Assembly (NCBI GenBank): GCA_964522445.1
Contig: CAZFUY010000008.1
Location: forward strand, 1 to 43,747
DNA: 43,747 nucleotides
Direction: 5' to 3'
Source of the DNA: CAZFUY01 sp964522445
GTDB lineage: Bacteria > Pseudomonadota > Gammaproteobacteria > SZUA-229
Made by a program: the position numbers and the translations under genes. The notes below the pieces were generated by a model. The model searched no databases. It worked only from the letters and a program-made list of their open reading frames with translations, and was not told the origin of the DNA. Of the stretch, positions 9,940 to 18,196 are shown one piece after another (positions within the stretch are counted from its first letter, which is position 1; every line of letters begins with the position of its first letter).

Positions 9940-10191
9940 CTACGAATTCAACAGTTTATCTAACTTACCACTTCTATCCAGATCACTTAAGTCATCAAAA
10001 CCACCCACATGGTAATCATCAATATAAACCTGCGGGACAGTATTTCGTTTGGTAAGTTTTTCCATATCTTTCCATTTGGAGGGGTGACTGACATCTACTT
10101 TCTCAACATTAACGCCTTTCTTTTTAAGCAACTTTTCAGCTCTTATACAGTAAGGACAAGATTTGGTGCAGTACATTAAAACTTTAGGCAT
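9940..10191 (-). CDS. grxC: Glutaredoxin 3-type thiol oxidoreductase
   Basis: 83 residues, normal for GrxC. The redox motif CPYC is at residues 13-16, TVPQV supplies the cis-Pro of the thioredoxin fold, and GGFDDL forms the glutathione-binding turn. It reduces protein disulfides and mixed disulfides with glutathione in the cytoplasm. It stands alone between fliP and cysG on the same strand, with gaps of 194 and 95 bases. Confidence 0.93.
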   Translation of the reverse strand: MPKVLMYCTKSCPYCIRAEKLLKKKGVNVEKVDVSHPSKWKDMEKLTKRNTVPQVYIDDYHVGGFDDLSDLDRSGKLDKLLNS

Positions 10192-10385
10192 AAATATTCT
10201 CTTTAAATATTGTACGCATCATCTCTGATACATCTATAAAATTAGTTTTTATTTTAAAACAGAGAGCAGAACTATACCAATAATATTAAGGCATCAAGTT
10301 AATGTTGTTTTATTTTATATTGAATCAGACATATCAGAAGTCAGCTTTAAATCCGACTCCTGTGTATTTTAGAGACAATAGCAAA

Positions 10386-11141
10386 CTAGATTGCGAAGCT
10401 TGCTGCAAGAGTTCCAATAACCAGAGACCAGCCATCAACCAGTACAAATAACATTAATTTAAATGGCAGTGAAATAATCAAAGGTGACAACATCATCATA
10501 CCCATAGCCATAAGTACACTGGCTACAACCAGGTCGATTATTAAGAAGGGAATAAATAACATAAAACCAATTTGAAATGCCGTTTTTAATTCTGATGTTA
10601 AAAATGCCGGCATTAATACCGTAAAGGGAACAGATTCAGGTGTTTCATAAGGTTCATCATCTGCAATACGAGAAAACAAACCAATATCATCTTCACGTGT
10701 TTGCTTAATCATAAATTTATGGAATGGTGTTTTAAGTTTTTCGAATGCAGCATCTGCACTAATTTTTTCTTCCATATAAGGCTGATAGGCTTCTTCATAC
10801 GCTTTGGTAAAAACAGGTGACATTATAAAAAAAGTTAAAAATAGAGACAGGCCAATTAATATTTGATTAGACGGTGTTTGCGCTGTGCCCATTGCCTGAC
10901 GCAAAATAGATAACACGATAATAATGCGTGTAAATGATGTCATCATTAATAACAGTGCCGGCAATAAAGACAGCACGGTCATTAAAGCTAATATCTGTAA
11001 AGATATAGAATAACTTTTACCTCCACCTGCTGTATCTTCAATAATCACCGCAGGCAAAGTAGGCTCTGCAAATACAGCTCCAAAAGGTAATAGCAAGTAA
11101 ATTATCTGTATAAAAAATGTTGCTGTTATTATTTTTTTCAT
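10386..11141 (-). CDS. fliP: Flagellar export gate protein FliP
   Basis: 251 residues. A cleavable-type signal ending VFAEPT is followed by hydrophobic segments and the FliP signatures LLMMTSFTRIIIVLSILRQA (about residues 64-83), GTAQTPSNQ and the C-terminal LMAMGMMMLSPLIISLPFKL. FliP, with FliQ and FliR, forms the core pore of the flagellar type III export gate. Its start overlaps the fliO stop by four bases (ATGA). In most gammaproteobacteria fliQ, fliR and flhB follow directly; here fliP is last and a 194-base gap leads to grxC. Confidence 0.97.
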   Translation of the reverse strand: MKKIITATFFIQIIYLLLPFGAVFAEPTLPAVIIEDTAGGGKSYSISLQILALMTVLSLLPALLLMMTSFTRIIIVLSILRQAMGTAQTPSNQILIGLSLFLTFFIMSPVFTKAYEEAYQPYMEEKISADAAFEKLKTPFHKFMIKQTREDDIGLFSRIADDEPYETPESVPFTVLMPAFLTSELKTAFQIGFMLFIPFLIIDLVVASVLMAMGMMMLSPLIISLPFKLMLFVLVDGWSLVIGTLAASFAI

Positions 11142-11551
11142 GACTTTGCTTCCATAGCTTCAGTCAAATTTTTATTAAATTCAGTACGTGTATTTTCTTT
11201 AGCATCCATTACATGCAATGTTTCAACTCGCCCCGGTGCGACACCAAGTAATAAACGTTTCCCTTCAATTTCAACCAGCACTGCTCTTTCACGTGTACCA
11301 AGCGACAGGCCACCCAGCACTTTCATTTCTATTTGATTATTTGCAGGCAAACGTCCATATTTTCGAACAGCCCAGGCCAGCCCCAGTATTAACGTAATAA
11401 CAATAACCAGCCCCATAACCATATTGAGCATGTTCATTACAGAAAAAGGTTCGACCTGATTTAAATTTGCAGATTGCTTTGTTGTTTCTGCCAGTAATAA
11501 TTCTGGCAGGCAGAAAAAAAAGAATATAAAAAGTTGATTAAGTTTTAACAT
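11138..11551 (-). CDS. fliO: Flagellar biosynthesis protein FliO
   Basis: 137 residues. A signal-like N-terminus (LPELLLAET) is followed by one strong membrane segment (about 43-63, LNMVMGLVIVITLILGLAWAV) and a cytoplasmic domain with VLGGLSLGTRERAVLVEIEG.RLLLGV, the FliO/MopB pattern. FliO helps assemble the FliP pore. Eleven bases separate it from fliN and it overlaps fliP. Confidence 0.93.
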   Translation of the reverse strand: MLKLNQLFIFFFFCLPELLLAETTKQSANLNQVEPFSVMNMLNMVMGLVIVITLILGLAWAVRKYGRLPANNQIEMKVLGGLSLGTRERAVLVEIEGKRLLLGVAPGRVETLHVMDAKENTRTEFNKNLTEAMEAKS

Positions 11552-11562
11552 TTAAGAATTTA

Positions 11563-11955
11563 TTATTTAAGTTTTTTCACACGTTCTGCCGGGCTAATAA
11601 TATCGGTTAAACGAATACCAAATTTTTCATTTACCACCACTACTTCACCACGGGCAATCAATGTACCATTAACCAGGACATCCATAGGTTCTCCTGCTAA
11701 TCGATCAAGTTCTACGACAGACCCCTGATTCAATTGCAATAAATTACGGATACTTATTTTTGTCCGGCCAATTTCCATCGAAATATTAACCGGGATATCA
11801 AGCACCACATCCAGATTTACATCCAGTCCCGCTATGCTGTCATCATTAACTTCATTAAACGATGCCTTATCCGCTGTTGCTTCCGCATCAGCCTGCTCGT
11901 TCATCGCCTCAGCCCATGCATCATCAACTGATTCTGTATTTTCTTCGTCACTCAT
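11563..11955 (-). CDS. fliN: Flagellar motor switch protein FliN
   Basis: 130 residues: an acidic, variable N-terminus, then the C-ring SpoA domain (about 48-130) with LDVNLDVVLDIPVNISMEIG, LLQLNQGSVVELDRLAGEPMDVLVNG and GEVVVVNEKFGIRLTDI. It builds the lower C-ring together with FliM. It starts nine bases after fliM ends. Confidence 0.97.
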   Translation of the reverse strand: MSDEENTESVDDAWAEAMNEQADAEATADKASFNEVNDDSIAGLDVNLDVVLDIPVNISMEIGRTKISIRNLLQLNQGSVVELDRLAGEPMDVLVNGTLIARGEVVVVNEKFGIRLTDIISPAERVKKLK

Positions 11956-11964
11956 AGCTCTACT

Positions 11965-12966
11965 CTACTCAGTGGAATGAATTTTAAGTTCCTGACGTAT
12001 GACCCTCTCCGTTATCTTGATAGCAGCATTACCTCGAGACACACCAATAGTACCTCTAAATAATGGAATTTCTTCTGCTTCAAGTATGACTGTATCAGGC
12101 ATATCAAAAGGTATAATGTCGCCTTCTTTCAAATTAGCGATCTGTGATAAATTCATTTCAGTTTCAATAAGATTACCTTTTACTTCTACTTCAGATTCAA
12201 AAATTTCATCTCTTAACGATGTCATCCAGCGGTCATCGACATCAGTAACGTCACTTTGCACACCGGCATCCAGCAAATCACGAATCGGTTCAATCATTGA
12301 ATAAGGAATGGTGACATGAAAATCACCACCACCACCTTCAAGATCAACTCTAAATGTACTGACAACAACAACTTCTGTAGGGCTTACAATATTTGCCAGA
12401 TGCGGATTCACTTCTGATGACTGGTATTCAAATTCCAGATGTTTAACAGGATTCCAGGCATCCTGAAGATCTTTAAAAACCTGCGATAACAACATACTGA
12501 TAACACGCTGTTCTGTAGGGGTAAATTCTCGACCTTCTATCTTGTTATAAAAACGCCCTTCACCACCAAAGAAATTATCAACCAGAATAAAAACAAGTTT
12601 AGGATCTATAACAAACAGAGCCGTACCACGTAGCGGGTGAATTTTGCACATATTCAAACTGGTTGGTACATAAAGGCTATGAATGTATTCCGCAAACTTA
12701 AGCATTTGCACACCACCCACCGCAATTTCTGCCTGCCGTCTTAATAGATTAAATAAACTAACACGAAAATTACGCGCAAAACGTTCATTAATCATTTCGA
12801 GCGTAGGCAAGCGCCCACGCACGATACGATCCTGTGAATTAAAATCAAATCCCCTGGCAACGCCATCGTTTAAGGGTTCATCTGATTCTGTTTCAACATC
12901 ACCACCATCGACACCATGCAGCAGGGCATCGATTTCGTCCTGGCTAAGTACATCTTGTGTGGACAT
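11965..12966 (-). CDS. fliM: Flagellar motor switch protein FliM
   Basis: 333 residues. The N-terminal LSQDEIDALLHG is the CheY-P binding peptide. The middle domain contains LPTLEMINERFARNFR and FFGGEGRF; the C-terminal SpoA domain ends with IPLFRGTIGVSRGNAAIKI. FliM links the chemotaxis signal to rotor reversal. It is the second gene of the fliLMNOP unit. Confidence 0.97.
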   Translation of the reverse strand: MSTQDVLSQDEIDALLHGVDGGDVETESDEPLNDGVARGFDFNSQDRIVRGRLPTLEMINERFARNFRVSLFNLLRRQAEIAVGGVQMLKFAEYIHSLYVPTSLNMCKIHPLRGTALFVIDPKLVFILVDNFFGGEGRFYNKIEGREFTPTEQRVISMLLSQVFKDLQDAWNPVKHLEFEYQSSEVNPHLANIVSPTEVVVVSTFRVDLEGGGGDFHVTIPYSMIEPIRDLLDAGVQSDVTDVDDRWMTSLRDEIFESEVEVKGNLIETEMNLSQIANLKEGDIIPFDMPDTVILEAEEIPLFRGTIGVSRGNAAIKITERVIRQELKIHSTE

Positions 12967-12992
12967 CTATTAAATCTCTCTTTAGTTTGCTT

Positions 12993-13553
12993 TTACTGCA
13001 TAACGAAACTGGTGAAATAAAGTGCCTCTATTTCTGATGGCGCACCCGCTTCCTCCAGTACTCGTCGTATCTCACGTATTGCTTCCTGACTTAAATTACG
13101 TTTACCTTCTCGCGTATTAATCTCATGATATTGTTTACCACCTAACAGTAATAACAATTCATTACGTACAATTGGCATGTGCATTTTTAGAGCCTGTTCA
13201 ACTTTTGAATCAAAGGTCATAATTTGAATATCAACCTGAAGGAAACTCACTTTTTCCTGATTCTCAAAATTCACCACAAAAGCGGGATGCAAAGGCACAT
13301 AGATGGGCGTACCCGTTCGAGGCCCAGCATCTTCTCCACCATCACCGCCTTCTTCAGCAAGCACTTCTGTATCCGAGCCACCACCACCGGCTTCATCATC
13401 ACCAGATAGAAAAAACCAGGCTGCTCCACCTATTATTGCCAGCAATAACACAACAGCATTAACAATGATGACAATTTTCATTGTATTGCCGCCTTTTTTA
13501 GCCCCTTCCTCTTCTTCGGCTACTTCTTCTTCCAGTTCTTCTTCATCAGCCAT
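12993..13553 (-). CDS. fliL: Flagellar basal-body associated protein FliL
   Basis: 186 residues. A very acidic cytoplasmic N-terminus (EEELEEEVAEEEE) precedes one membrane anchor (about 25-48) and a Gly/Asp-rich linker. The periplasmic FliL domain follows, with YVPLHPAFVVNF, SFLQVDIQIMTFD and the C-terminal FTSFVMQ. It supports stator function. An aggag ribosome site stands before the ATG, and a sigma-54-type promoter lies about 30 bases further upstream. Confidence 0.95.
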   Translation of the reverse strand: MADEEELEEEVAEEEEGAKKGGNTMKIVIIVNAVVLLLAIIGGAAWFFLSGDDEAGGGGSDTEVLAEEGGDGGEDAGPRTGTPIYVPLHPAFVVNFENQEKVSFLQVDIQIMTFDSKVEQALKMHMPIVRNELLLLLGGKQYHEINTREGKRNLSQEAIREIRRVLEEAGAPSEIEALYFTSFVMQ

Positions 13554-13584
13554 TCAATCGACTCCTAATGTTGTAATGTTTAAA

Positions 13585-13599
13585 GCAAGGACTATGCCG
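13585..13599 (-). promoter_or_regulatory. Sigma-54-type promoter of the fliL operon
   Basis: Read on the minus strand: CGGCAT-AGTCC-TTGC, compared with the consensus TGGCAC-N5-TTGC. The GG and GC pairs are intact and the spacing is exact. The expected start is near 13573, about 20 bases before the fliL ATG. In Pseudomonas and Vibrio the fliL operon is sigma-54 dependent, which agrees. Confidence 0.65.
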
Positions 13600-13968
13600 T
13601 TCTTGCTCCGATAGAATTAACATGCTTCTGATATCTATAAAAAGTAATCCTGAACGGTCTTTATTTAGCCATTCAGGATATTTTTAACCTCATCAATAAA
13701 GCATACTTTTTATATATAATTCAATAAGATAAGAAAATACTTGATAACATAATTATAAACAGTACCTGTTTCATCATTTTCTTACCCCTGCAAAAGAATA
13801 TTAGACTATATAAATGAATCAGGCTGATATATCCGCATAAAAATGTCGGTGATTTGGCTTTGTTAACATATTAAGAGAGCTATAAATGACAAGTTTTTGG
13901 CAGCCTGCTAATTAAAAAACAAAATTAAAACAACGGCCACACCTTTATATTTTATACTTTAGTTAGCC
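13600..13968. other. Gene-free divergent spacer between fliL and the fliK-like gene
   Basis: No plausible gene was found in the 415 bases between the two starts (13554-13968). It holds the fliL promoter and a strong hairpin at 13647-13679; the rest is very AT-rich. No clear sigma-28 or sigma-54 site was found for the rightward fliK-like gene. Confidence 0.5.
13647..13679. terminator. Two-way terminator-like hairpin in the fliL upstream spacer
   Basis: Arms ATCCTGAA and TTCAGGAT (8 bp), continued by GG/CC after one mismatch, closed by an 11-base loop. Short T runs follow on both strands (ATTTTTAA rightward, ACTTTTTA leftward). No recognised protein gene reads into it from either side, so an untranslated transcript may end here. 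Confidence 0.45.
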
Positions 13969-15297
13969 ATGATTAATATCCCACCCATAAAACCCAGCAC
14001 TGAAATCAAAGTAGAGCGTCTGCCTGATATCACCAAATTATGGAAAGTTGGGCAGGTACTCAATGCACGAGCAGAAACCAGTGCAGATGCATTAAGTAAG
14101 GCAATCTTGCGTGTAGGGCAACATCTGGTCGAAGCACGCACCCCTGTTCCCTTAAAAGAAGGCGACTCAATAAAACTGCTGGTTAAATCACTTGGCGAAA
14201 CACCTTTATTGAGCATCCAGACACAAACAGACACACCCAATATAGCAGCCAACAAGCTCAAAGCATTTATCGCCCAGCAACAAAGCCTGTCAGGACTACT
14301 AAAAGTCAGTCAACAACTGGTTACTGACAAACACACCCCAATAAAAATAAAACAACTGATTAGTGAGCTTATTAATAAACTACCAACAACTGAACAGGTT
14401 ATTAATACAAAACAGTTAAAACAGATAATACAAAATAGCGGTATTTTTCTTGAATCTAAAATATCTCAGCAACCAGGGTCGAATATACAGCAGGATATTA
14501 AAGCTCAACTTTTAAAAATAAACACTTATTTACAATCCACTGGAGTCACTTCATCAACAAGCATAAAAAATAGCCATGAACAACTCCAGAAAATTATTGG
14601 CCAGTTTATTAAAGGCGAGATCAATACAAGGCAACTCACTCAATCTTTAAATCATACATTTAGCAGACAACAAATACAGACTATTCAGTCATTACTATCT
14701 ACTCTTAATAATACAGCTCTACCCTTAGCAAAAACTGATCCATTAAATAATTTGAATCCATTATTTATTCATATTCAGAAACAGGAAAATTCAAAACAGA
14801 TAATAGAGTCATTACTAAACTTATTAAAAACTATACCAGCACTACAGGAGCTTAAAACAGGCATCGAACATGCTCTGGCAAAAATAACCAGCCAGCAATT
14901 AATACCCTTAACCAGGGATGCTGATAATTTTTTATTATTATTGTTTGATCTTCTTGTAAAAGATAAAGAAAGCCATCATTTGATCAATTTTAAAATTGAA
15001 GAAGAGAAAAGCAATAAAGAAAATGAACATTCAAGCTGGACTGTAACCATTAACTTTGACTTTAAATCACTGGGCGCAATAGAAGCGAAAATTCACTTAA
15101 TCGAAAATAGAATTTCAACACTATTTAATGCCGAGAAATCAGACACTGTAAATAAAATAAAACAACACATTGGACTACTTGAAAATGCCTATAAAAGAAT
15201 AGGCCTTGATGTTATTAAACTGGATATTTCTCAGAATATAATTAATGAAAATTTAATAATTCCTGATGGAGTTCACCTGCTTGATGATAATGCATGA
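13969..15297 (+). CDS. FliK-like flagellar hook-length control protein
   Basis: 442 residues, Gln- and Asn-rich and low in aromatic residues through the centre. The C-terminal 100 residues match the FliK core (Flg_hook): SSWTVTINFDFKSLGAIEAK, then a helix pair with KIKQHIGLLENAYKRIGLDV. FliK measures hook or rod length and switches export specificity by contacting the FlhB C-domain. The next gene, overlapping by four bases (ATGA), is a free FlhB C-domain protein, which strengthens the call. It may be a second FliK paralogue rather than the main one, since it is away from other hook genes. Confidence 0.72.
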   Translation: MINIPPIKPSTEIKVERLPDITKLWKVGQVLNARAETSADALSKAILRVGQHLVEARTPVPLKEGDSIKLLVKSLGETPLLSIQTQTDTPNIAANKLKAFIAQQQSLSGLLKVSQQLVTDKHTPIKIKQLISELINKLPTTEQVINTKQLKQIIQNSGIFLESKISQQPGSNIQQDIKAQLLKINTYLQSTGVTSSTSIKNSHEQLQKIIGQFIKGEINTRQLTQSLNHTFSRQQIQTIQSLLSTLNNTALPLAKTDPLNNLNPLFIHIQKQENSKQIIESLLNLLKTIPALQELKTGIEHALAKITSQQLIPLTRDADNFLLLLFDLLVKDKESHHLINFKIEEEKSNKENEHSSWTVTINFDFKSLGAIEAKIHLIENRISTLFNAEKSDTVNKIKQHIGLLENAYKRIGLDVIKLDISQNIINENLIIPDGVHLLDDNA

Positions 15298-15590
15298 ATA
15301 AAAAAAACCAACAACACCTGGCTATCGCACTGGAATACGATGGAAGTAACGCTCCCACAGTTACAGCTAAAGGCTTCGGCAATATGGCTGATAAAATCAT
15401 GGAAATCGCAAATCAACAGGGCATACCCTTGCATGAAGATTCTGGATTAGTTGAGATACTTGCACAAATTAACCTGGGAGAAGAAATCCCGGACAATCTT
15501 TATCATGCAGTGGCTGAGGTTATTGCATTTGCCTATATTCTTAGCGGGAAATTTCCAGAAAATTTCACAGGCCAGAAAAAAACTAATTAG
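15294..15590 (+). CDS. Stand-alone FlhB cytoplasmic-domain protein (FlhX/FlhB2-like)
   Basis: 98 residues. It matches only the part of FlhB from the autocleavage site to the end: AIALEYDG..APTVTAKG, KIMEIANQQGIPLHEDSGLV and the E-IPDNLYHAVAEVIAFAY helix. The NPTH cleavage motif is represented by NQQH (residues 5-8), so the Pro and Thr needed for cleavage are missing, and there are no membrane helices. Proteins of this sort (FlhX of epsilonproteobacteria) can replace the cleaved C-domain of FlhB in export switching. It is translationally coupled to the FliK-like gene. Confidence 0.85.
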   Translation: MNKKNQQHLAIALEYDGSNAPTVTAKGFGNMADKIMEIANQQGIPLHEDSGLVEILAQINLGEEIPDNLYHAVAEVIAFAYILSGKFPENFTGQKKTN

Positions 15591-15612
15591 GCATGGCCAG
15601 GGGCACTCTGAT

Positions 15613-15631
15613 TAAGTCCGAAGAAGACTTA
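15613..15631. terminator. Weak hairpin between convergent genes
   Basis: TAAGTC and GACTTA pair around a 7-base loop, with an AT-rich tail (attataaatt). It sits between the flhB-like gene and the chemoreceptor, which converge. Short stem; only suggestive. Confidence 0.3.
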
Positions 15632-15666
15632 TTATAAATTAAGCTATCAAAATCTGTACAGCACAT

Positions 15667-17688
15667 TTATACCTTGTATTTAAAAACAGATATAACATTG
15701 TCCAGTCGATGAGTTACGCTATTCAGCTCCGATTCTGCTGTATGTAACAACTCAGTACTGTGTGATGTTTTTTCTGCAATTGTGCTGATTGATGCAATAT
15801 TATTAGCTATTTCATTAGAAGTTGCACTTTGCTGTTCACTTGCAGAGGCAACCTGTCCTAATACATTATTAATATTAACAATTTCATCTTTTATATTATT
15901 GAGTGAACTTGCAACTTCTTCTACCTGTGAACCATTACTATTGGCTTCTTCTATTGATGAAGCCATAACATTAACAGCATTTTCTGCACCTATCTGCAAC
16001 CTGTCAATTAGCTCTTTAATCTGATCAGTTGAGTTCTGTGTACGGCTGGCTAATGTACGCACTTCATCCGCTACAACGGCAAAACCTCTTCCCTGCTCAC
16101 CCGCTCTTGCAGCTTCTATTGCCGCATTAAGTGCAAGCAGATTAGTTTGTTCAGAGATATCACGAATAACATCAAGTACCATGCTAATATTATTAGTATC
16201 AGCCTGAAGAGACTGAATAACCTGCGCTGAATTATCAAGATTTTGTGTTAAATGCTTCATACCTTTTAAAGCCGCATTAGATTTATCAGCTCCAGATTGC
16301 GCATTAATATCCGCATGTTTCGCAGATTCAGAAGCTACCGATATGTTTTTAGCTACATCCTGGGACGTTAATGACATTTCCTCAGCAGCTGTTGATACAA
16401 GTTCAGTTTCTTTATTTTGTTGCATTATATTTTGAGTAGTTTCCTGAGTAACTGATGTCAGATTATCAGTGGTACTGTACAATTCAGATATTGATGATTG
16501 TATTTCATCTATAATGGATTTTAATTTTTTACTAAATTGATTAACTGTTTGAGCAAGTCGCCCTATATCACCCGCTCGGTCTTCATTCATTTGCAATGAA
16601 AAATCTCCCTTCAGAATATTTTTTAATATGCCATTTATTTCAAGCACTACAGCATTAATCTGTTTACAGGTAATCTTTGCAGTAATAAATCCTGTTAAAA
16701 GCGCAATTATTAAAACCACAGAAATTTGACTTAATGTATTTTCTGTTTTCAAAACAAGCTCTTTATTGCTTAACTCAACTCGAGCTTTTTGATAGTTAAT
16801 CATAGCGTCTATCTGTAAATTTATTTTATTTATTACTGGACTTATTTCACGCTTAATTAATTTTACATCTTCACGCCATTGTTTATTTTTTACCAGATCA
16901 AAGATATTATTTATATATTTAAAATAATCTTCTGATATTTCATTTAATCTTGAGATCCCTTCTTCCTGTTCAAAGGTGAATAATTCAGATTTCTTATTAT
17001 ACTTATTCATTAGTTTATGGTGCTGATCAATATATATTTTAAGCTGATCTATACGCCCCAAATTTGGATTAGCCAGAAATGTTCGCAATAGAGCCACAAT
17101 ACCCATCCAGTTTTGTCTAAGGTTGTTTATTTGCTGCAAATACTCACGACGATTTTCAGTTACATCCTCTTCAAATTCTGACTCAATCATTTCTGAAAAT
17201 ATTTGAAGCGTTTCCTGATGCCTTGGATTAATCTCCGTATTAGCTATTTTTAATCCGGGATAATTTTCAATAAAATTTTTGTTTAGATAATCAATTTTTT
17301 CCTGATACTTAATAAACTGGCCAACTAATTTTTTAAGTTCACCAACATCCTTCTGTATTTTTTTATCTTGTTGAACCACAGCTAGTTCATTATATTCCTG
17401 TAATGATTTCTGCAACATGGCTATGCTCTGGGTAAATTTTTCAGCATACTCAGGTGTTTTATTAATAATATAAAGCCCCATAAGACTGGTGGTGTACTGT
17501 ATATGTTCTTTGAGTGTTAAAGCTGACAACATTGCCGGTTGAGAATAATTAGCAATATGGGCTGCCTGCCCCTGCAATTGCAACAACCTAAAAAAAGCTA
17601 TTGATGAAACCAGAATCATAAGGAGCAGTATACTAATAAAACCCGCCCATATTTGTTTTCTAAGAGGAAGCCTGTTGAGTAATTTCAT
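15667..17688 (-). CDS. Methyl-accepting chemotaxis protein
   Basis: 673 residues. The first membrane segment is at about 15-36 and the second at about 322-342; between them lies a periplasmic, all-helical sensor domain of about 285 residues, longer than a simple four-helix bundle. A HAMP domain follows, then the signalling domain with the conserved hairpin tip ISEQTNLLALNAAIEAARAG and RGFAVVADEVRTLA. It senses an unknown ligand and controls CheA. No C-terminal CheR-docking pentapeptide is visible (it ends FKYKV). The ATG is preceded by aagg at proper spacing. It lies beside the flagellar genes but is its own unit. Confidence 0.95.
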   Translation of the reverse strand: MKLLNRLPLRKQIWAGFISILLLMILVSSIAFFRLLQLQGQAAHIANYSQPAMLSALTLKEHIQYTTSLMGLYIINKTPEYAEKFTQSIAMLQKSLQEYNELAVVQQDKKIQKDVGELKKLVGQFIKYQEKIDYLNKNFIENYPGLKIANTEINPRHQETLQIFSEMIESEFEEDVTENRREYLQQINNLRQNWMGIVALLRTFLANPNLGRIDQLKIYIDQHHKLMNKYNKKSELFTFEQEEGISRLNEISEDYFKYINNIFDLVKNKQWREDVKLIKREISPVINKINLQIDAMINYQKARVELSNKELVLKTENTLSQISVVLIIALLTGFITAKITCKQINAVVLEINGILKNILKGDFSLQMNEDRAGDIGRLAQTVNQFSKKLKSIIDEIQSSISELYSTTDNLTSVTQETTQNIMQQNKETELVSTAAEEMSLTSQDVAKNISVASESAKHADINAQSGADKSNAALKGMKHLTQNLDNSAQVIQSLQADTNNISMVLDVIRDISEQTNLLALNAAIEAARAGEQGRGFAVVADEVRTLASRTQNSTDQIKELIDRLQIGAENAVNVMASSIEEANSNGSQVEEVASSLNNIKDEIVNINNVLGQVASASEQQSATSNEIANNIASISTIAEKTSHSTELLHTAESELNSVTHRLDNVISVFKYKV

Positions 17689-17828
17689 AATCCAACCTTA
17701 AGGAATGCCATTTTAAATTTTCTTTTAGATCAATAACTTACAATTTATTTTAAGCATATATTGATTACTAATATATAGACTATTTACACTGCCATTTCAG
17801 CCACTTATATATGATAGATAATACCCCT

Positions 17829-17859
17829 CCAAAACAAAGCTAATACTCTATTGTTTTGG
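17829..17859. repeat. Perfect 9-bp inverted repeat
   Basis: CCAAAACAA at 17829-17837 and TTGTTTTGG at 17851-17859 with a 13-base spacer. No T run follows on either strand, so it is not a typical terminator. Confidence 0.6.
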
Positions 17860-17986
17860 ACAGCAGGCATAATACATTATCTGCACGAGCAACTTCTTTT
17901 CTGGATTGATCAAGTTCCTTTTCATTCAGAAATATTTTGTTAGTGATTGCAATTCTTTTGTTACTTCCATACCACATACTGGGTCA

Positions 17987-18027
17987 AAAGATTTTTTCGT
18001 TCATCAACTTTAAATCAAAAATAATTT
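17987..18027 (+). pseudogene. Duplicated 3' end of the SHOCT gene
   Basis: About 41 bases match 22168-22209 with only a few differences, including the stretch TCATCAACTTTAAATCAAAA. In the same reading frame it encodes KRFFRSSTLNQK and stop, compared with KDFFSSSTLNQK and stop in the intact gene. Nothing upstream in that frame resembles the rest of the SHOCT protein, so only the tail remains or was copied. Confidence 0.6.
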
Positions 18028-18196
18028 TATCCACTAATGACTCAACACCTATGGACTGAAAGCCCATAGGTTACTTTAATAACAATTTAAAATTATTCTT
18101 CTAGTCTCATAAAATCACTAAAGCCTTTCACTAAAAGCACATAGTTTTAACTAGCGACCTGGGACAATTAGATTTTACACAGCAATAAGCAGCCTG

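Larger units (their letters stand above)
17689..18196. other. 508-base region without a confident gene
   Basis: It holds a 9-bp perfect hairpin (17829-17859), a 45-codon leftward reading frame (17840-17977) of doubtful reality, a copy of the 3' end of the SHOCT gene (17987-18027) and an 8-bp hairpin at 18047-18071 (ACCTATGG/CCATAGGT). This mix looks like decayed accessory DNA. Confidence 0.5.

Noticed and set aside
13905..13920. TTGGCAG...TGC before the fliK-like gene as a sigma-54 site.
   Set aside because: The GG to GC distance is far too short.
18047..18071. ACCTATGG/CCATAGGT hairpin as terminator.
   Set aside because: No T run and no gene clearly ending there.
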